Shown in pieces: positions 8,070-16,912 of a stretch of 64,000 nt of DNA; positions within the stretch are counted from its first letter, which is position 1, and every line of letters starts with the position of its first letter. Below the pieces are notes generated by a model. It was given only the letters and a program-made list of their open reading frames with translations. It searched no databases and was not told where the DNA came from. The stretch is from Alkalimonas delamerensis (GTDB taxonomy: Bacteria; Pseudomonadota; Gammaproteobacteria; Enterobacterales; Alteromonadaceae), in contig NZ_JAUZVY010000005.1 of assembly GCF_030717955.1 (NCBI RefSeq), forward strand, positions 186,001-250,000, written 5' to 3'. Made by a program: the position numbers and the translations under genes.

Positions 8070-9143
8070 GTGAGGCGATGCAAAGCAATTGGTTGGAAGC
8101 AAGCTTTGGTGCTTTTGGTCCTGGCAATGCTGGCGGGCTGTGAGTCTGCTGAGCCGACCAGCAACGCGACCGGTACCGCAGCGGAAAGCCGGGCCATTGC
8201 CGTGGCTGCTGCTGAAGTGCAGTATCGGGACTTATCCCGCCGTCTGCTGCTCTCTGCCAGCGTACGGCCACGGGAAACTGTGCGCATTTCAGCGCAAACC
8301 CGCGGTATTGTGCAGCAATTGCTGGTTGAAGAAGGCGACTCTGTCCATGCCGGCCAATTGCTGCTTAGCCTTGACCAGGCGGAGCAGCGGGCTGAACTGG
8401 CGCGGGCAGAGGCATTGCTGGAGCAGGCTCAGTTGGCGTATCGGCGCCAGGCCGAGCTTTATCAGCGTGAACTGACCAGTGCTTCGGAGTATCAGGCGCA
8501 GGCGGCAGCCTTGCGGGTCGCTGAAAGTGAGTACCAATTGTGGCAAACCCGGGTGGCTTTTGGCACTGTGCTGGCACCGCGTGATGCGGTGGTGAGCCGG
8601 CGCTGGGTTGAACTTGGTGAAAGCATTCGTGAGCAGGATCCTCTATTGGAGCTGACCGATGTATCCCAATTGGTGCTGCACCTGGGGGTGTCCGAACTCG
8701 ATGTGGCTTATCTGACCCTGGGGCAGCAGGTGGAGGTGCAGTTGGATGCGATGCCGGGTCGCATCCTGACCGCTGAAGTCCGCCGGATTTTTCCAACCGC
8801 TGAACTTAGCAGCCGTTTTATCACGGTGGAAGTGGTTCTGCCTGAAAAGGCCTGGCAGCAAGGGGTTCGGCCAGGCTTTCTGGGGCGGGTAAATCTGACG
8901 ATAGATGCCCGGCAGGATGCGCTGGCGGTGCCAGCTTCGGCTGTAGTGCAACAAGAGGGCGGTGCTTTTATGATGGTCATTGCCAATGAGCGTCTGGAGA
9001 AGCGCGAGGTGCAAACCGGGGTGCAGCGCGGCCAGTGGCTGGAAATTACCGAAGGGGTTGAAGCCGGCGAAGTGGTGTTGGCAGCACTGGCCAGTGAAAT
9101 GAACGAAGGCCAGCGCGTTCGTATCGTTGGTTGGCGGGGTTAA
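8070..9143 (+). CDS. RND efflux periplasmic adaptor, lipoprotein
   Basis: A 357-residue membrane-fusion protein linking an inner-membrane RND pump to an outer-membrane channel. The GTG at 8070 follows AAGGGG at a good distance and starts a lipoprotein signal ending in the lipobox LAGC (Cys24 of this start), so the protein is anchored by lipid in the periplasm. A split biotinyl-lipoyl domain (VRISAQTRGIVQQLLVEEGD, later LAPRDAVVSRRWVELGE) brackets an alpha-hairpin, followed by the beta-barrel and membrane-proximal domains. The permease gene starts 5 bp after the stop, so they form one operon. No TolC-type gene is adjacent, so the channel must come from elsewhere. Substrate unknown. Confidence 0.92.
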   Translation: MRRCKAIGWKQALVLLVLAMLAGCESAEPTSNATGTAAESRAIAVAAAEVQYRDLSRRLLLSASVRPRETVRISAQTRGIVQQLLVEEGDSVHAGQLLLSLDQAEQRAELARAEALLEQAQLAYRRQAELYQRELTSASEYQAQAAALRVAESEYQLWQTRVAFGTVLAPRDAVVSRRWVELGESIREQDPLLELTDVSQLVLHLGVSELDVAYLTLGQQVEVQLDAMPGRILTAEVRRIFPTAELSSRFITVEVVLPEKAWQQGVRPGFLGRVNLTIDARQDALAVPASAVVQQEGGAFMMVIANERLEKREVQTGVQRGQWLEITEGVEAGEVVLAALASEMNEGQRVRIVGWRG

Positions 9144-9148
9144 GTGCT

Positions 9149-12100
9149 ATGCGCAAAACCACAGCCAGCAGCACGTCCGTAATTACCCGTTGGGCCATCG
9201 ATCGCCCGGTGGGCACCTTGGCACTGGCATCGGTTATTCTGGTGCTGGGGCTGTTTTTCATCCAGCGCCTGCCGGTGGACTTATTGCCGCACATTGAATA
9301 CCCACAAATTCGGGTCACGGTGAATTACTCTGGGGTGGCACCGGAGGTGATGGAAGAGCAGATCACCCGGGTACTGGAGCGCAATCTGGCCTCGGTTGAA
9401 AATCTGGTGCATATCGACAGCCGGGCATCGGAAGGTCGTACCAATGTCAATTTGCATTTTAGTTATGGCACCAATCTGGATGTCGCCTTGCAAAATGCAT
9501 CCCGAGCGCTGGAGCTGGCGCGCACGCAGTTACCACGGGATATCGAGCCACCTCGACTGTATAAGTTTGATCCTTCCCAGGCCCCTATCTGGCAGGCTGG
9601 TTTTAGCTCGCCCATTCGAACCGAAGTTGAAGTACGCGATTGGATAGAAAATCGCCTGACACCGCATTTGATCGCCATCGAAGGGGTGTCCTCGGTCGAG
9701 GCTGCTGGCGGTTTGGAGCGGGAAGTGCAGGTGGTATTGGACCAGCACCGCCTGGCCGCCTATCAGCTGACCATGCAGGATGTGGTGCAGCAGCTGGCCG
9801 CAGAAAATGTCGATATTGCTGGTGGCTGGGTCACCTCGGATCGCTTTGATGTGATGTCCAAAACCGAAGGTCGTTTTCGTAGCGTCGACGATATCGAGCA
9901 GTTGATGTTGCCGCTGCCGGGCTCGGATCAGCGCATTCGTTTGCGTGAAGTGGCAAGAGTCACGGACAGCTTTCGTGAGCAGCGGGTTTTCAGCCGGTTA
10001 AATGGCGTACCTGCGGTGCAGTTGTCGGTTTTTAAGCTGCCGGAAGCCAATACGGTTGAAGTGGTTGAGCAGGTACAAAATGCCATTGCGCAGCTGGAGC
10101 GCTCAGGGTTTATTCCGGCGGATATGGCGGTTCAGGCCATCAATGATCCAGCCTTTTTTATTCGCGGCGCCATTGCCAGTGTCTCCAGTGCTGCCATTTT
10201 AGGCGGCTGTCTGGCGATGCTGGTGGTCTGGCTGTTCTTGGGCAGTGTGCGCAAAAGCTTTGTGATTGGCTTATCCATTCCGATTGCTTTGATGGCGACC
10301 TTTGCCCTGATGGGGCAAGGCGGACTGACCATCAACATCATCAGCCTGGGTGGTTTGGCACTGGGTGTTGGCTTATTGCTGGACAATGCCATTGTGATGC
10401 TGGAAAACATTTTTCGTCATCACGAAAAGTTGCACAAAGCACCAAACCAAGCGGCCAAGGAAGGCTCGGCGGAAGTCGCCTCGGCAGTCATTGCCGGTAC
10501 CATGACCAATCTGGCGGCTGTGGTGCCTTTTTTACTGATTACCGGTATGGCGGCGCTGGTGTTTCGGGAAATGATTCTGACCATCTCCTTTGCGATCCTG
10601 GCGACTTTAGTCGCTGCCCTGACCCTGGTGCCGATGTTGGCGGCTTTGCTGGGCAAGGTGCGTTGGCAAAGTGGTTTGGGCCAGAGTCTGCCCGTGCGGA
10701 GCTTTCATCGATTACTGGACACACTCAGGTTGAGCTACGGTCGTTTGCTTGGCTGGGTGCTAAAAGCGCGTTGGTGGGTACTGGCGGCGACTGCTGTAGC
10801 CTTTTTCGGCAGTTACCAACTGTTTCAGCAACTGGGTGGGGAATTTTTACCTCCGGTCGATGATGGCAGTGTGTCGGTACGGATCGCTTTGCCGCCGGGG
10901 ACACCGCCACAGGAAACCGAGGCCATGAGCCGTGAAGTTGAAGCTCTGCTGGCCTCCATGCCGCATGTTGAAACCCTGTTCGCTTTGGTCGGCGGGCACT
11001 TAAGTGGTGGCATTGTCAATGAACGCCCGGGGGTGGCGAACTTTCGCATGCAGCTTACCCCGGCCAGTCAGCGGCCTGAGATGACGGCAGGGCAGTGGGT
11101 CAGCCATACCCAACAGGCATTGCAGCAGCTGTCTTTGCCTGGGGCTCGTATCAGTGTGCGCCCACCCAGCATCCGTGGTTTGCGTTTTGGTCGCGCCGGA
11201 GCAGACTTCTCGGTGGCTATCGTTGGCGAGGACTTGGCCGGCTTGCACCGTGTCTCCAATCAAATCGCTGCTCTGCTGCAGGATGTGCCGGGCTTGCAGG
11301 GGCTGGAAACTGCCCGTGAAGAGCAAAGTCCCTTATTGCAAATCCGGGTTGATCGTGAGCGAGCGGCAGATTTTGGTTTGGGCGTGGCAGAGGTTGGCCA
11401 GGCCATCCGGCAAGCGGTGCATGGCGCTGTGCCATCACGTTTTGTCGATCAAACCCGTGAATACGATATTCGGGTGCAACTGCCCCGTACCCAGGTGCAG
11501 GATGCCGAACAACTGGGGAATTTGCTGCTGTTTCGTCAGCAGGGGCAAACGGTGTTTTTACGCGATTTGGCTCGGTTTGAACTCACCGATGGCCCGGCCC
11601 ATATTGAGCGGGAGAATCAAAGCCGTTTGCTGCGGATGAATGCCGATATCAATACCGCTGAGTCGGATGTCGCCAGTCTGATGGCTGAAGTGGAGCGGCG
11701 GCTGGAAAGCTTGGAGTTGCCGGATCAGTTTAGCCTGATTTTAGGGGGACAGTGGGAAACCATGCAGGAAACCCAGCGTGAGCTTGGCCTGGTGATTCTA
11801 TTGTCGATTTTCCTGGTGTTTGTGGTGCTGGCGGTGCAGTACGAAAAGCTGAGCAATCCGCTGGTGATTATTGCTGCGGCACCCATGTCATTGATGGGCG
11901 TGGTATTGGCCTTGTGGCTCACCGGTAGCTTGCTGTCGGCACCTGTGCTGATTGGGGTGGTGCTCTTGATTGGTATCGTGGTAAACAATGCCATTTTGCT
12001 GGTGGAGTACATTGAGCTTGGTCGCGCTGAAGGCAAGACCATGCAGCAAGCTGTGGTTGATGCAGGCCAGGTCAGGCTGCGCCCTATTTTAATGACCACG

Positions 12101-12310
12101 CTCACCACCGTGCTGGGCATGACGCCTTTGGCAATAGGACTGGGCGAGGGGGCTGAGATCATGCAGCCACTTGCGATTAGCGTGATTGGTGGCTTGCTCG
12201 GCGCGATGTTGCTGACTTTGCTGCTGGTGCCGGTGCTCTATGTGTTGATTATTGGCGCCAGTGAAAAGTTGGTTTACTCAATCACAGGAAAAAGCCCATC
12301 CAGCGGCTAA
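9149..12310 (+). CDS. RND multidrug efflux permease (HAE1-like)
   Basis: A 1053-residue inner-membrane proton-driven exporter of the AcrB/MdtB class. The ATG at 9149 is preferred to an in-frame TTG at 9131. TM1 follows a short cytoplasmic start (IDRPVGTLALASVILVLG). The second and third quarters show the duplicated pattern of large periplasmic loops and six-helix bundles; the TM4 proton-relay segment GGLALGVGLLLDNAIV carries the conserved Asp, and the second half has VVLLIGIVVNNAILLVEYIE. It is translationally close to the adaptor upstream. Its last codons lie inside the stem-loop that terminates the opposite-strand transcript. The export substrate cannot be deduced. Confidence 0.95.
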   Translation: MRKTTASSTSVITRWAIDRPVGTLALASVILVLGLFFIQRLPVDLLPHIEYPQIRVTVNYSGVAPEVMEEQITRVLERNLASVENLVHIDSRASEGRTNVNLHFSYGTNLDVALQNASRALELARTQLPRDIEPPRLYKFDPSQAPIWQAGFSSPIRTEVEVRDWIENRLTPHLIAIEGVSSVEAAGGLEREVQVVLDQHRLAAYQLTMQDVVQQLAAENVDIAGGWVTSDRFDVMSKTEGRFRSVDDIEQLMLPLPGSDQRIRLREVARVTDSFREQRVFSRLNGVPAVQLSVFKLPEANTVEVVEQVQNAIAQLERSGFIPADMAVQAINDPAFFIRGAIASVSSAAILGGCLAMLVVWLFLGSVRKSFVIGLSIPIALMATFALMGQGGLTINIISLGGLALGVGLLLDNAIVMLENIFRHHEKLHKAPNQAAKEGSAEVASAVIAGTMTNLAAVVPFLLITGMAALVFREMILTISFAILATLVAALTLVPMLAALLGKVRWQSGLGQSLPVRSFHRLLDTLRLSYGRLLGWVLKARWWVLAATAVAFFGSYQLFQQLGGEFLPPVDDGSVSVRIALPPGTPPQETEAMSREVEALLASMPHVETLFALVGGHLSGGIVNERPGVANFRMQLTPASQRPEMTAGQWVSHTQQALQQLSLPGARISVRPPSIRGLRFGRAGADFSVAIVGEDLAGLHRVSNQIAALLQDVPGLQGLETAREEQSPLLQIRVDRERAADFGLGVAEVGQAIRQAVHGAVPSRFVDQTREYDIRVQLPRTQVQDAEQLGNLLLFRQQGQTVFLRDLARFELTDGPAHIERENQSRLLRMNADINTAESDVASLMAEVERRLESLELPDQFSLILGGQWETMQETQRELGLVILLSIFLVFVVLAVQYEKLSNPLVIIAAAPMSLMGVVLALWLTGSLLSAPVLIGVVLLIGIVVNNAILLVEYIELGRAEGKTMQQAVVDAGQVRLRPILMTTLTTVLGMTPLAIGLGEGAEIMQPLAISVIGGLLGAMLLTLLLVPVLYVLIIGASEKLVYSITGKSPSSG

Positions 12311-12327
12311 CCGCTATGGATGGGCTT
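12292..12327 (-). terminator. Intrinsic terminator shared by convergent genes
   Basis: A 10-bp outer stem (AAGCCCATCC/GGATGGGCTT) and a 5-bp inner stem (AGCGG/CCGCT) enclose the RND permease stop codon. On the minus strand the structure is followed by TTTTTCC, so it fits an intrinsic terminator for the YjfB-like gene and can stop the plus-strand transcript too. Confidence 0.8.
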
Positions 12328-12336
12328 GGCATCGCA

Positions 12337-12531
12337 TCAGACTTTGATGTCGATATTCATACCCAGATTGCCGACCGGGGTTGGCTTTTGCATGGCGTCT
12401 GCGCTTTGCATCGCGCTTTCCACCAGCAAATTGGTCATCTGGGCTTCTTGATTGAGCTGCTTTTTTGCCATCACAGCTCCCAGTACTTCAAAGGCCTGGG
12501 CCGAAGCCGCAGCACCAACAGATTGACTCAT
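12337..12531 (-). CDS. YjfB-like putative motility-associated small protein
   Basis: A 64-residue protein from ATG 12531 with a near-perfect AAAGGAGGT ribosome binding site. The layout matches the YjfB family: an N-terminal Ala/Gln/Ser-rich helix (SQSVGAAASAQAFEVLGAVM), a KKQLNQEAQM middle and a C-terminal LGMNIDIKV resembling the family ending NLGxNVDVxA. The family is annotated as putative motility protein, but its biochemical role is unknown. It lies 70 bp downstream of a lone receiver-domain gene on the same strand, which loosely fits a chemotaxis or motility context, though no flagellar genes are nearby. Confidence 0.7.
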   Translation of the reverse strand: MSQSVGAAASAQAFEVLGAVMAKKQLNQEAQMTNLLVESAMQSADAMQKPTPVGNLGMNIDIKV

Positions 12532-12601
12532 CGATACCTCCTTTAGGATCAAAGCGTCGTCTCGTTATCGGCACTGCCTGACAAAGCTTTAGGATTTATT
12601 T

Positions 12602-12976
12602 TCAAGCCACGGAGACAGCTTGTTTTTTAAGTTTGCTTAGTACTTCGGCGATTTTTTGCCCGAAAAAGGGTTTGGTAATAAAGCCCGAGGCACCTGCTGC
12701 CATGGCGTCTTGCAAGTTGTCACGGGTGCTGTGGGCCGTGATCACCACGATGGGTGTTTTAATGCTTGCTTTAAGCTGCTTAAGCAAGGTGATGCCATGG
12801 GTATCGGGCAGCTCCAAATCCAGGAAAATCACATCGCACTTGTCTTGCATCGCATGCTGCAAGCCGAGTCGTCCAGTAGGGGCATCCACAATCTGTTCTA
12901 CCTTGAGCGAGCTGAGGATTTGGCGCAATACTTCGCGGATTAAAGCGTTGTCATCGATGATTAAAGCCGATTTCAT
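12602..12976 (-). CDS. Single-domain response regulator (CheY-like receiver)
   Basis: A 124-residue protein consisting only of a phosphoacceptor receiver domain. The acidic pair Asp8-Asp9, the phosphorylation site Asp53 (IFLDLELPD), Thr80 in VVITA and Lys102 in ITKPF are all present, so it should be phosphorylated and switch normally. No output domain is attached and no histidine kinase is encoded nearby, so the partner is unknown. An AAAGGAT ribosome binding site precedes the ATG. The YjfB-like gene follows on the same strand. It could serve chemotaxis or a phosphorelay. Confidence 0.9.
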   Translation of the reverse strand: MKSALIIDDNALIREVLRQILSSLKVEQIVDAPTGRLGLQHAMQDKCDVIFLDLELPDTHGITLLKQLKASIKTPIVVITAHSTRDNLQDAMAAGASGFITKPFFGQKIAEVLSKLKKQAVSVA

Positions 12977-13157
12977 ACAGTGTATCCTTTCAATTTGAAG
13001 GCAGGTGCTTTGGTACAGACTGCTTAAGTGTAGAGTAAGCTACGCGCATCCATCGTTGTTGGATGAATTATCCGCGATTTATCATGTTTTCATCGGAATA
13101 TTTTCGGCAATCGAGCTGCGAAACATTGCCGGTGGTGGGGCTGGCAGGGGAAAAATG

Positions 13158-13183
13158 ATGCCGCCTGTTGCAGCAGGCGGCAT
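13158..13183 (-). terminator. Rho-independent terminator after DUF2726 gene
   Basis: A perfect 10-bp stem (ATGCCGCCTG/CAGGCGGCAT) with a 6-nt loop; on the minus strand it is followed by CATTTTTC. It lies 38 bp past the DUF2726 stop. Confidence 0.85.
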
Positions 13184-13220
13184 CCGACTTATCGCAGGAG
13201 TGACTCATTTCTCCAATGCG

Positions 13221-13916
13221 TTAAGAAGCCTGGACCAGAGCTGTCGATTGGGCACGAATTTGTGACTGCGACAACGCTGGGGTAAGTCGGGGCAGGGCCG
13301 GTTTAAGCGGCAATGCCTCTATTGTATCCGATTCTGTGCGGCTCGCCACCAGAGGGCGCAGTGAGCGTACCGGGCGGGTTGGGCCTTTCTTAAAGCGCCC
13401 CTTAATCAAGGGTTCGGTTTTCTTGATGTTGGCACCCAGACGGTTAATCAGACATTGTTGAATATCACCAATGCTGTAGCCTTGCTTGATTTTCATGCGT
13501 AGATAAGGCAGGCCAGCGGCTTCCAATGCACCACTGACATACCAGTCATGACTGGCTTTATGGCCTTGTTTGCTGTTGGGGTTGACCAAATCGATGGCGG
13601 CGACAATGGACATGTCATTCGGATCGCACAACACAAAGTCCAGATACTTGCCATTGAGTTTGAGTAAAGCGGTGCGGCGGGTTTTATTGCTGGTGTTTTT
13701 CTTAAAATCCAGCACATCGGCCAGTTTGACCCGGCTGAGAACCTTGTACTCTTTGTCGACGGCTTGTTCGAGCAAGCGCAAAAAGCCACGCTCCACCTGG
13801 GTAAAGACCGGGCCACGCTTTTGGAATGGGAACGGGTTGCCTTGTTCGACAAAACGACTGGCCACCAGAGCGGCAACCACCACCAGCACCACCAACAACA
13901 GTAAGATAAACTCCAT
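13221..13916 (-). CDS. Membrane-anchored DUF2726 protein
   Basis: A 231-residue protein with one N-terminal membrane helix (FILLLLVVLVVVAALVA, residues 3-19) followed by a cytoplasmic DUF2726 domain (about residues 40-160). The domain shows LLEQAVDKEYKVLSRVKLADVL, then a KLDFVLCDP-type strand (here YLDFVLCDPND) and AIDLVNP. DUF2726 has a restriction-endonuclease-like fold prediction, and the acidic residues in LDFVLCD and AIDL are consistent with it, but activity is not established. The C-terminal 70 residues are basic and low-complexity. A GGAGGAG ribosome binding site supports the ATG at 13916. It stands alone between two promoters. Confidence 0.8.
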   Translation of the reverse strand: MEFILLLLVVLVVVAALVASRFVEQGNPFPFQKRGPVFTQVERGFLRLLEQAVDKEYKVLSRVKLADVLDFKKNTSNKTRRTALLKLNGKYLDFVLCDPNDMSIVAAIDLVNPNSKQGHKASHDWYVSGALEAAGLPYLRMKIKQGYSIGDIQQCLINRLGANIKKTEPLIKGRFKKGPTRPVRSLRPLVASRTESDTIEALPLKPALPRLTPALSQSQIRAQSTALVQAS

Positions 13917-14136
13917 AACTCCTCCGACAAGAAATTGACAGCATTTGCCGCTGTCTCCTGTACTGGCAGTTACTAAGCATAAGCTGTGCCAAAGTTTCCA
14001 GGGCAGTATTTCCCTGGTATTTCACGTATGAATCATAAGTATATGTCGCATTGATTTTAATTATGTTTGGTCGCGGCCTATAGTGGGGTATTGCCAAGGT
14101 TCAGGCGCGTTTCGGCGCGCTATTCAGGAGATGCCC

Positions 14137-15756
14137 ATGACAACCACCACGATTGAACGCCAACGTCTGTCCATCCAAACCAATCCGGTTGATGCCGAAT
14201 TTCAGCAGCAATTGGACCAAGTGTTCACTGAGGATGCTTGCGCTTTGCTGGTGGAGTTAACCCGTGAGTTTCGTCCCCGGTTGCAGCAGCTGTTGGCGGA
14301 GCGTCAACGCAAGCAAGCGCGCTTTGATGCGGGTGACTTGCCGGACTTTTTGTCAGAAACTAAAGCCATTCGCGAGTCCGATTGGCAAGTGGCGGCTATT
14401 CCAGCCGATTTGCAGGACCGTCGGTTGGAAATTACCGGCCCGGTCGATCGCAAGATGGTGATCAATGCCCTGAATGCCGATGTCAAAGTCTTTATGGCCG
14501 ACTTTGAAGATGCCCAGTCGCCGACCTGGCAAGGGGTGGTGGAAGGCCAGGTGAATTTGCGCGACGCCAATCTGGGCAGCATCAGCTACACCGATCCGAA
14601 CAGCGGCAAAGCGTATGCGCTGAAAGAAAACCCAGCCTTGTTAATTGCCCGGGTGCGGGGCCTGCACCTGTGGGAGAAGCACCTGCAGGTTGATGGCGAA
14701 GTGATACCGGGTGCGCTGATGGATTTTGCCCTGTACTTTATTCACAATCTGGCACAGCGTCAGAAGATGAGCACCGGTGTTTATTTTTACCTGCCGAAGC
14801 TGCAAAGCCATCAGGAAGCCAAGTGGTGGGATGATGTGTTTCGTTACACCGAACAGAAATTTGGCGTGCCGGTCGGTACTATTCGCGCTACTGTATTGAT
14901 TGAAACCCTGCCCGCCGTGTTTGAGATGGATGAAATCCTCTACAGCCTGCGCGATCACATCGTAGCGCTGAACTGTGGCCGTTGGGATTATATTTTTAGC
15001 TACATTAAAACCCTGAAAAACCACCCGGATCGGGTGCTGCCGGATAGGCAGGTGGTCACCATGGACAAGCCGTTTTTAAGCGCTTATTCCCGTTTACTGA
15101 TCAAAACCTGCCACAAGCGTGGTGCTTTGGCGATGGGCGGCATGGCAGCCCTTATTCCGGCCAAAGATCCGGAGCAAAATAAAGCCATTCTGGCCAAAGT
15201 CACCGCCGACAAAGAGCTGGAAGCCAGCAATGGCCACGATGGCACCTGGATAGCGCACCCGGGCCTGGCCGCCACGGCTGGCGCTGTGCTGAACAAGCAT
15301 CTGGGGGATAAACCGAATCAATTGCAGGTGCTGCGCGAGCAGGATGCGCCGGTCACTGCTGCCGACTTGCTGGCACCCTGTGAGGGCGAGCGCACCGAAG
15401 CCGGCATGCGCACCAATATCCGGGTGGCGCTGCAGTATCTGGCGGCCTGGATCAGCGGCAAGGGCTGTGTGCCGATTTACGGCCTGATGGAAGATGCCGC
15501 CACCGCCGAGATTTCCCGCGCCTCGATTTGGCAGTGGATCCAACATGGCAAGAAACTGAGCAATGGCCAGCTGGTCACCAAGCAGTTGTTTGCCAGCATG
15601 CTGGATGAAGAAGCTGAAGTGGTGAAAGGAGAAGTGGGCAGCGACGCTTGGGCCAGCCAGAACTTTGAACGGGCCAAAAGTCTGCTGCTCGACATCACCA
15701 CCGCCGATGAACTGGTGGACTTTTTAACCTTACCGGCTTACGACTTACTGCCCTAA
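14137..15756 (+). CDS. aceB: Malate synthase A
   Basis: A 539-residue enzyme condensing glyoxylate with acetyl-CoA to malate, the second step of the glyoxylate shunt. Signature segments are the ADFEDAQSPTW strand, RVRGLHLWEKH, LNCGRWDYIFSYIKT and the HKRGALAMGGMAA stretch; length fits AceB (533 residues in E. coli). ATG 14137 has CAGGAG at proper spacing; the ATG at 14131 touches the Shine-Dalgarno sequence and is rejected. Unlike the enterobacterial aceBAK operon, no isocitrate lyase gene follows; the next gene is a convergent LysR regulator, and aceK lies about 5 kb away on the other strand. Confidence 0.95.
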   Translation: MTTTTIERQRLSIQTNPVDAEFQQQLDQVFTEDACALLVELTREFRPRLQQLLAERQRKQARFDAGDLPDFLSETKAIRESDWQVAAIPADLQDRRLEITGPVDRKMVINALNADVKVFMADFEDAQSPTWQGVVEGQVNLRDANLGSISYTDPNSGKAYALKENPALLIARVRGLHLWEKHLQVDGEVIPGALMDFALYFIHNLAQRQKMSTGVYFYLPKLQSHQEAKWWDDVFRYTEQKFGVPVGTIRATVLIETLPAVFEMDEILYSLRDHIVALNCGRWDYIFSYIKTLKNHPDRVLPDRQVVTMDKPFLSAYSRLLIKTCHKRGALAMGGMAALIPAKDPEQNKAILAKVTADKELEASNGHDGTWIAHPGLAATAGAVLNKHLGDKPNQLQVLREQDAPVTAADLLAPCEGERTEAGMRTNIRVALQYLAAWISGKGCVPIYGLMEDAATAEISRASIWQWIQHGKKLSNGQLVTKQLFASMLDEEAEVVKGEVGSDAWASQNFERAKSLLLDITTADELVDFLTLPAYDLLP

Positions 15757-15803
15757 AGTTTCAACGACTTTGGCTCTCCCCCCGGGATGCTGGGAGCCAC
15801 TGC

Positions 15804-15838
15804 AGCCGCTGCTGATCTTGCTGATGTCAGCAGTGGCT
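15804..15838. terminator. Stem-loop between convergent aceB and LysR gene
   Basis: A 12-bp nearly perfect stem (AGCCGCTGCTGA with TCAGCAGTGGCT, one G-U type pair) with an 11-nt loop. Downstream on the plus strand come GACCTTTTGGGG and then GTTTTTTG. It probably ends both transcripts. Confidence 0.65.
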
Positions 15839-15860
15839 GACCTTTTGGGGCCGTTTTTTG

Positions 15861-16802
15861 TTAAGCGTTTATTTCTTCAGCAGTTTCAGTGATCAGCCGC
15901 CGCAGCCAGATATGGCTGGCATCCTGATGCAGCAGCGGGCTCCAGATCATTTTCAGCTCAATCGATGGGATGGCAAAGGGCGGGTCTAAAATCGCCATGC
16001 TGTCGTCGTTTTCATACAGCCGCGCCGCCCGAAGTGGCAAGGTGGCGATTAAGTCCATTTCCACCGCCAGATGCATGGCGACATGGTAATTGCGGGTAAA
16101 AACGCTGATGGTACGCTGTTTGCCCAGCTTGGCCAGGGCTTCATCGACCCAGCCGAGCTTTTGAATGTCTTTTGGATCCATGCCAACGCCCACACCAAAA
16201 CCGGTTTTACTGACCCAGATATGGCGGCTTTTCAGGTAGCTTTCCAGGTTAAACTGCTTGAGCACCGGGTTTTGCCGGTTGACCAGACAGGCAAAACTGT
16301 CGCGCCAGACGGTTTTTTGATGAAAAGACTGCGGCAGCTGGTCAAAGCGGTTGATCGCCATATCGACCTTGCCGTTTTCCACATCGTGAAAAGTGACATC
16401 GGATGGCGTCATAATGTCCAGCGTGGTGGCTGGAGCTTGCTCACGCATTTTTTTCAGCAGTGCCGGGATCAGAGTGGAAGCGGCGTAGTCGCTGGACATA
16501 ATGCGAAACACCCGGCTGCTTTGGCTGGGATCAAAATCCTTGTGCGGCTGCAGGCTTTCTTCCAGCGTCAGCAGCACACCGCGCACAATGGGTGCCAGCT
16601 CTTTGGCGCGCTCGGTTGGCACCATGCCTTCGGAAGTGCGGACCAAAATGGGATCGTTCAGCAAATCGCGCAAGCGCTTTAAGCCATTGCTCATCGCCGG
16701 CTGAGTGATGTTGAGCTGGTTGGCGGCGCGGGTGACGTTTTTCTCCCGCAGCAACACATCCAGATAGACCAGCAGGTTTAAATCGACTTTGTTGATATTC
16801 AT
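15861..16802 (-). CDS. LysR-family transcriptional regulator
   Basis: A 313-residue regulator. The N-terminal winged helix-turn-helix (residues about 6-65) reads VDLNLLVYLDVLLREKN then TRAANQLNITQPAMSNGLKR, typical of the NodD/LeuO-like branch that starts with DLNLL. The remainder is a periplasmic-binding-protein-type effector domain. Effector and targets are unknown. It is convergent with aceB and upstream of nothing on its own strand, so the usual divergent-target rule gives no clue. An aceB or oxidase link is possible from position alone but unsupported. Confidence 0.92.
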   Translation of the reverse strand: MNINKVDLNLLVYLDVLLREKNVTRAANQLNITQPAMSNGLKRLRDLLNDPILVRTSEGMVPTERAKELAPIVRGVLLTLEESLQPHKDFDPSQSSRVFRIMSSDYAASTLIPALLKKMREQAPATTLDIMTPSDVTFHDVENGKVDMAINRFDQLPQSFHQKTVWRDSFACLVNRQNPVLKQFNLESYLKSRHIWVSKTGFGVGVGMDPKDIQKLGWVDEALAKLGKQRTISVFTRNYHVAMHLAVEMDLIATLPLRAARLYENDDSMAILDPPFAIPSIELKMIWSPLLHQDASHIWLRRLITETAEEINA

Positions 16803-16858
16803 CCGTTCAATGCTTATTTAGTTGGACATTGATTGGCTGAATCATAACACCGGTGAAT

Positions 16859-16889
16859 GGGCGCTGCATTAAAATTTCTAGCAGCGCCC
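16859..16889 (-). terminator. Hairpin after the bd oxidase operon
   Basis: A perfect 9-bp inverted repeat (GGGCGCTGC/GCAGCGCCC) with a 13-nt loop lies just past the cydB stop. No T-run follows on the minus strand, so it may stabilise the mRNA end rather than terminate alone. Confidence 0.5.
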
Positions 16890-16912
16890 TCTGTGTTTGG
16901 TTGGAGAGTTGC

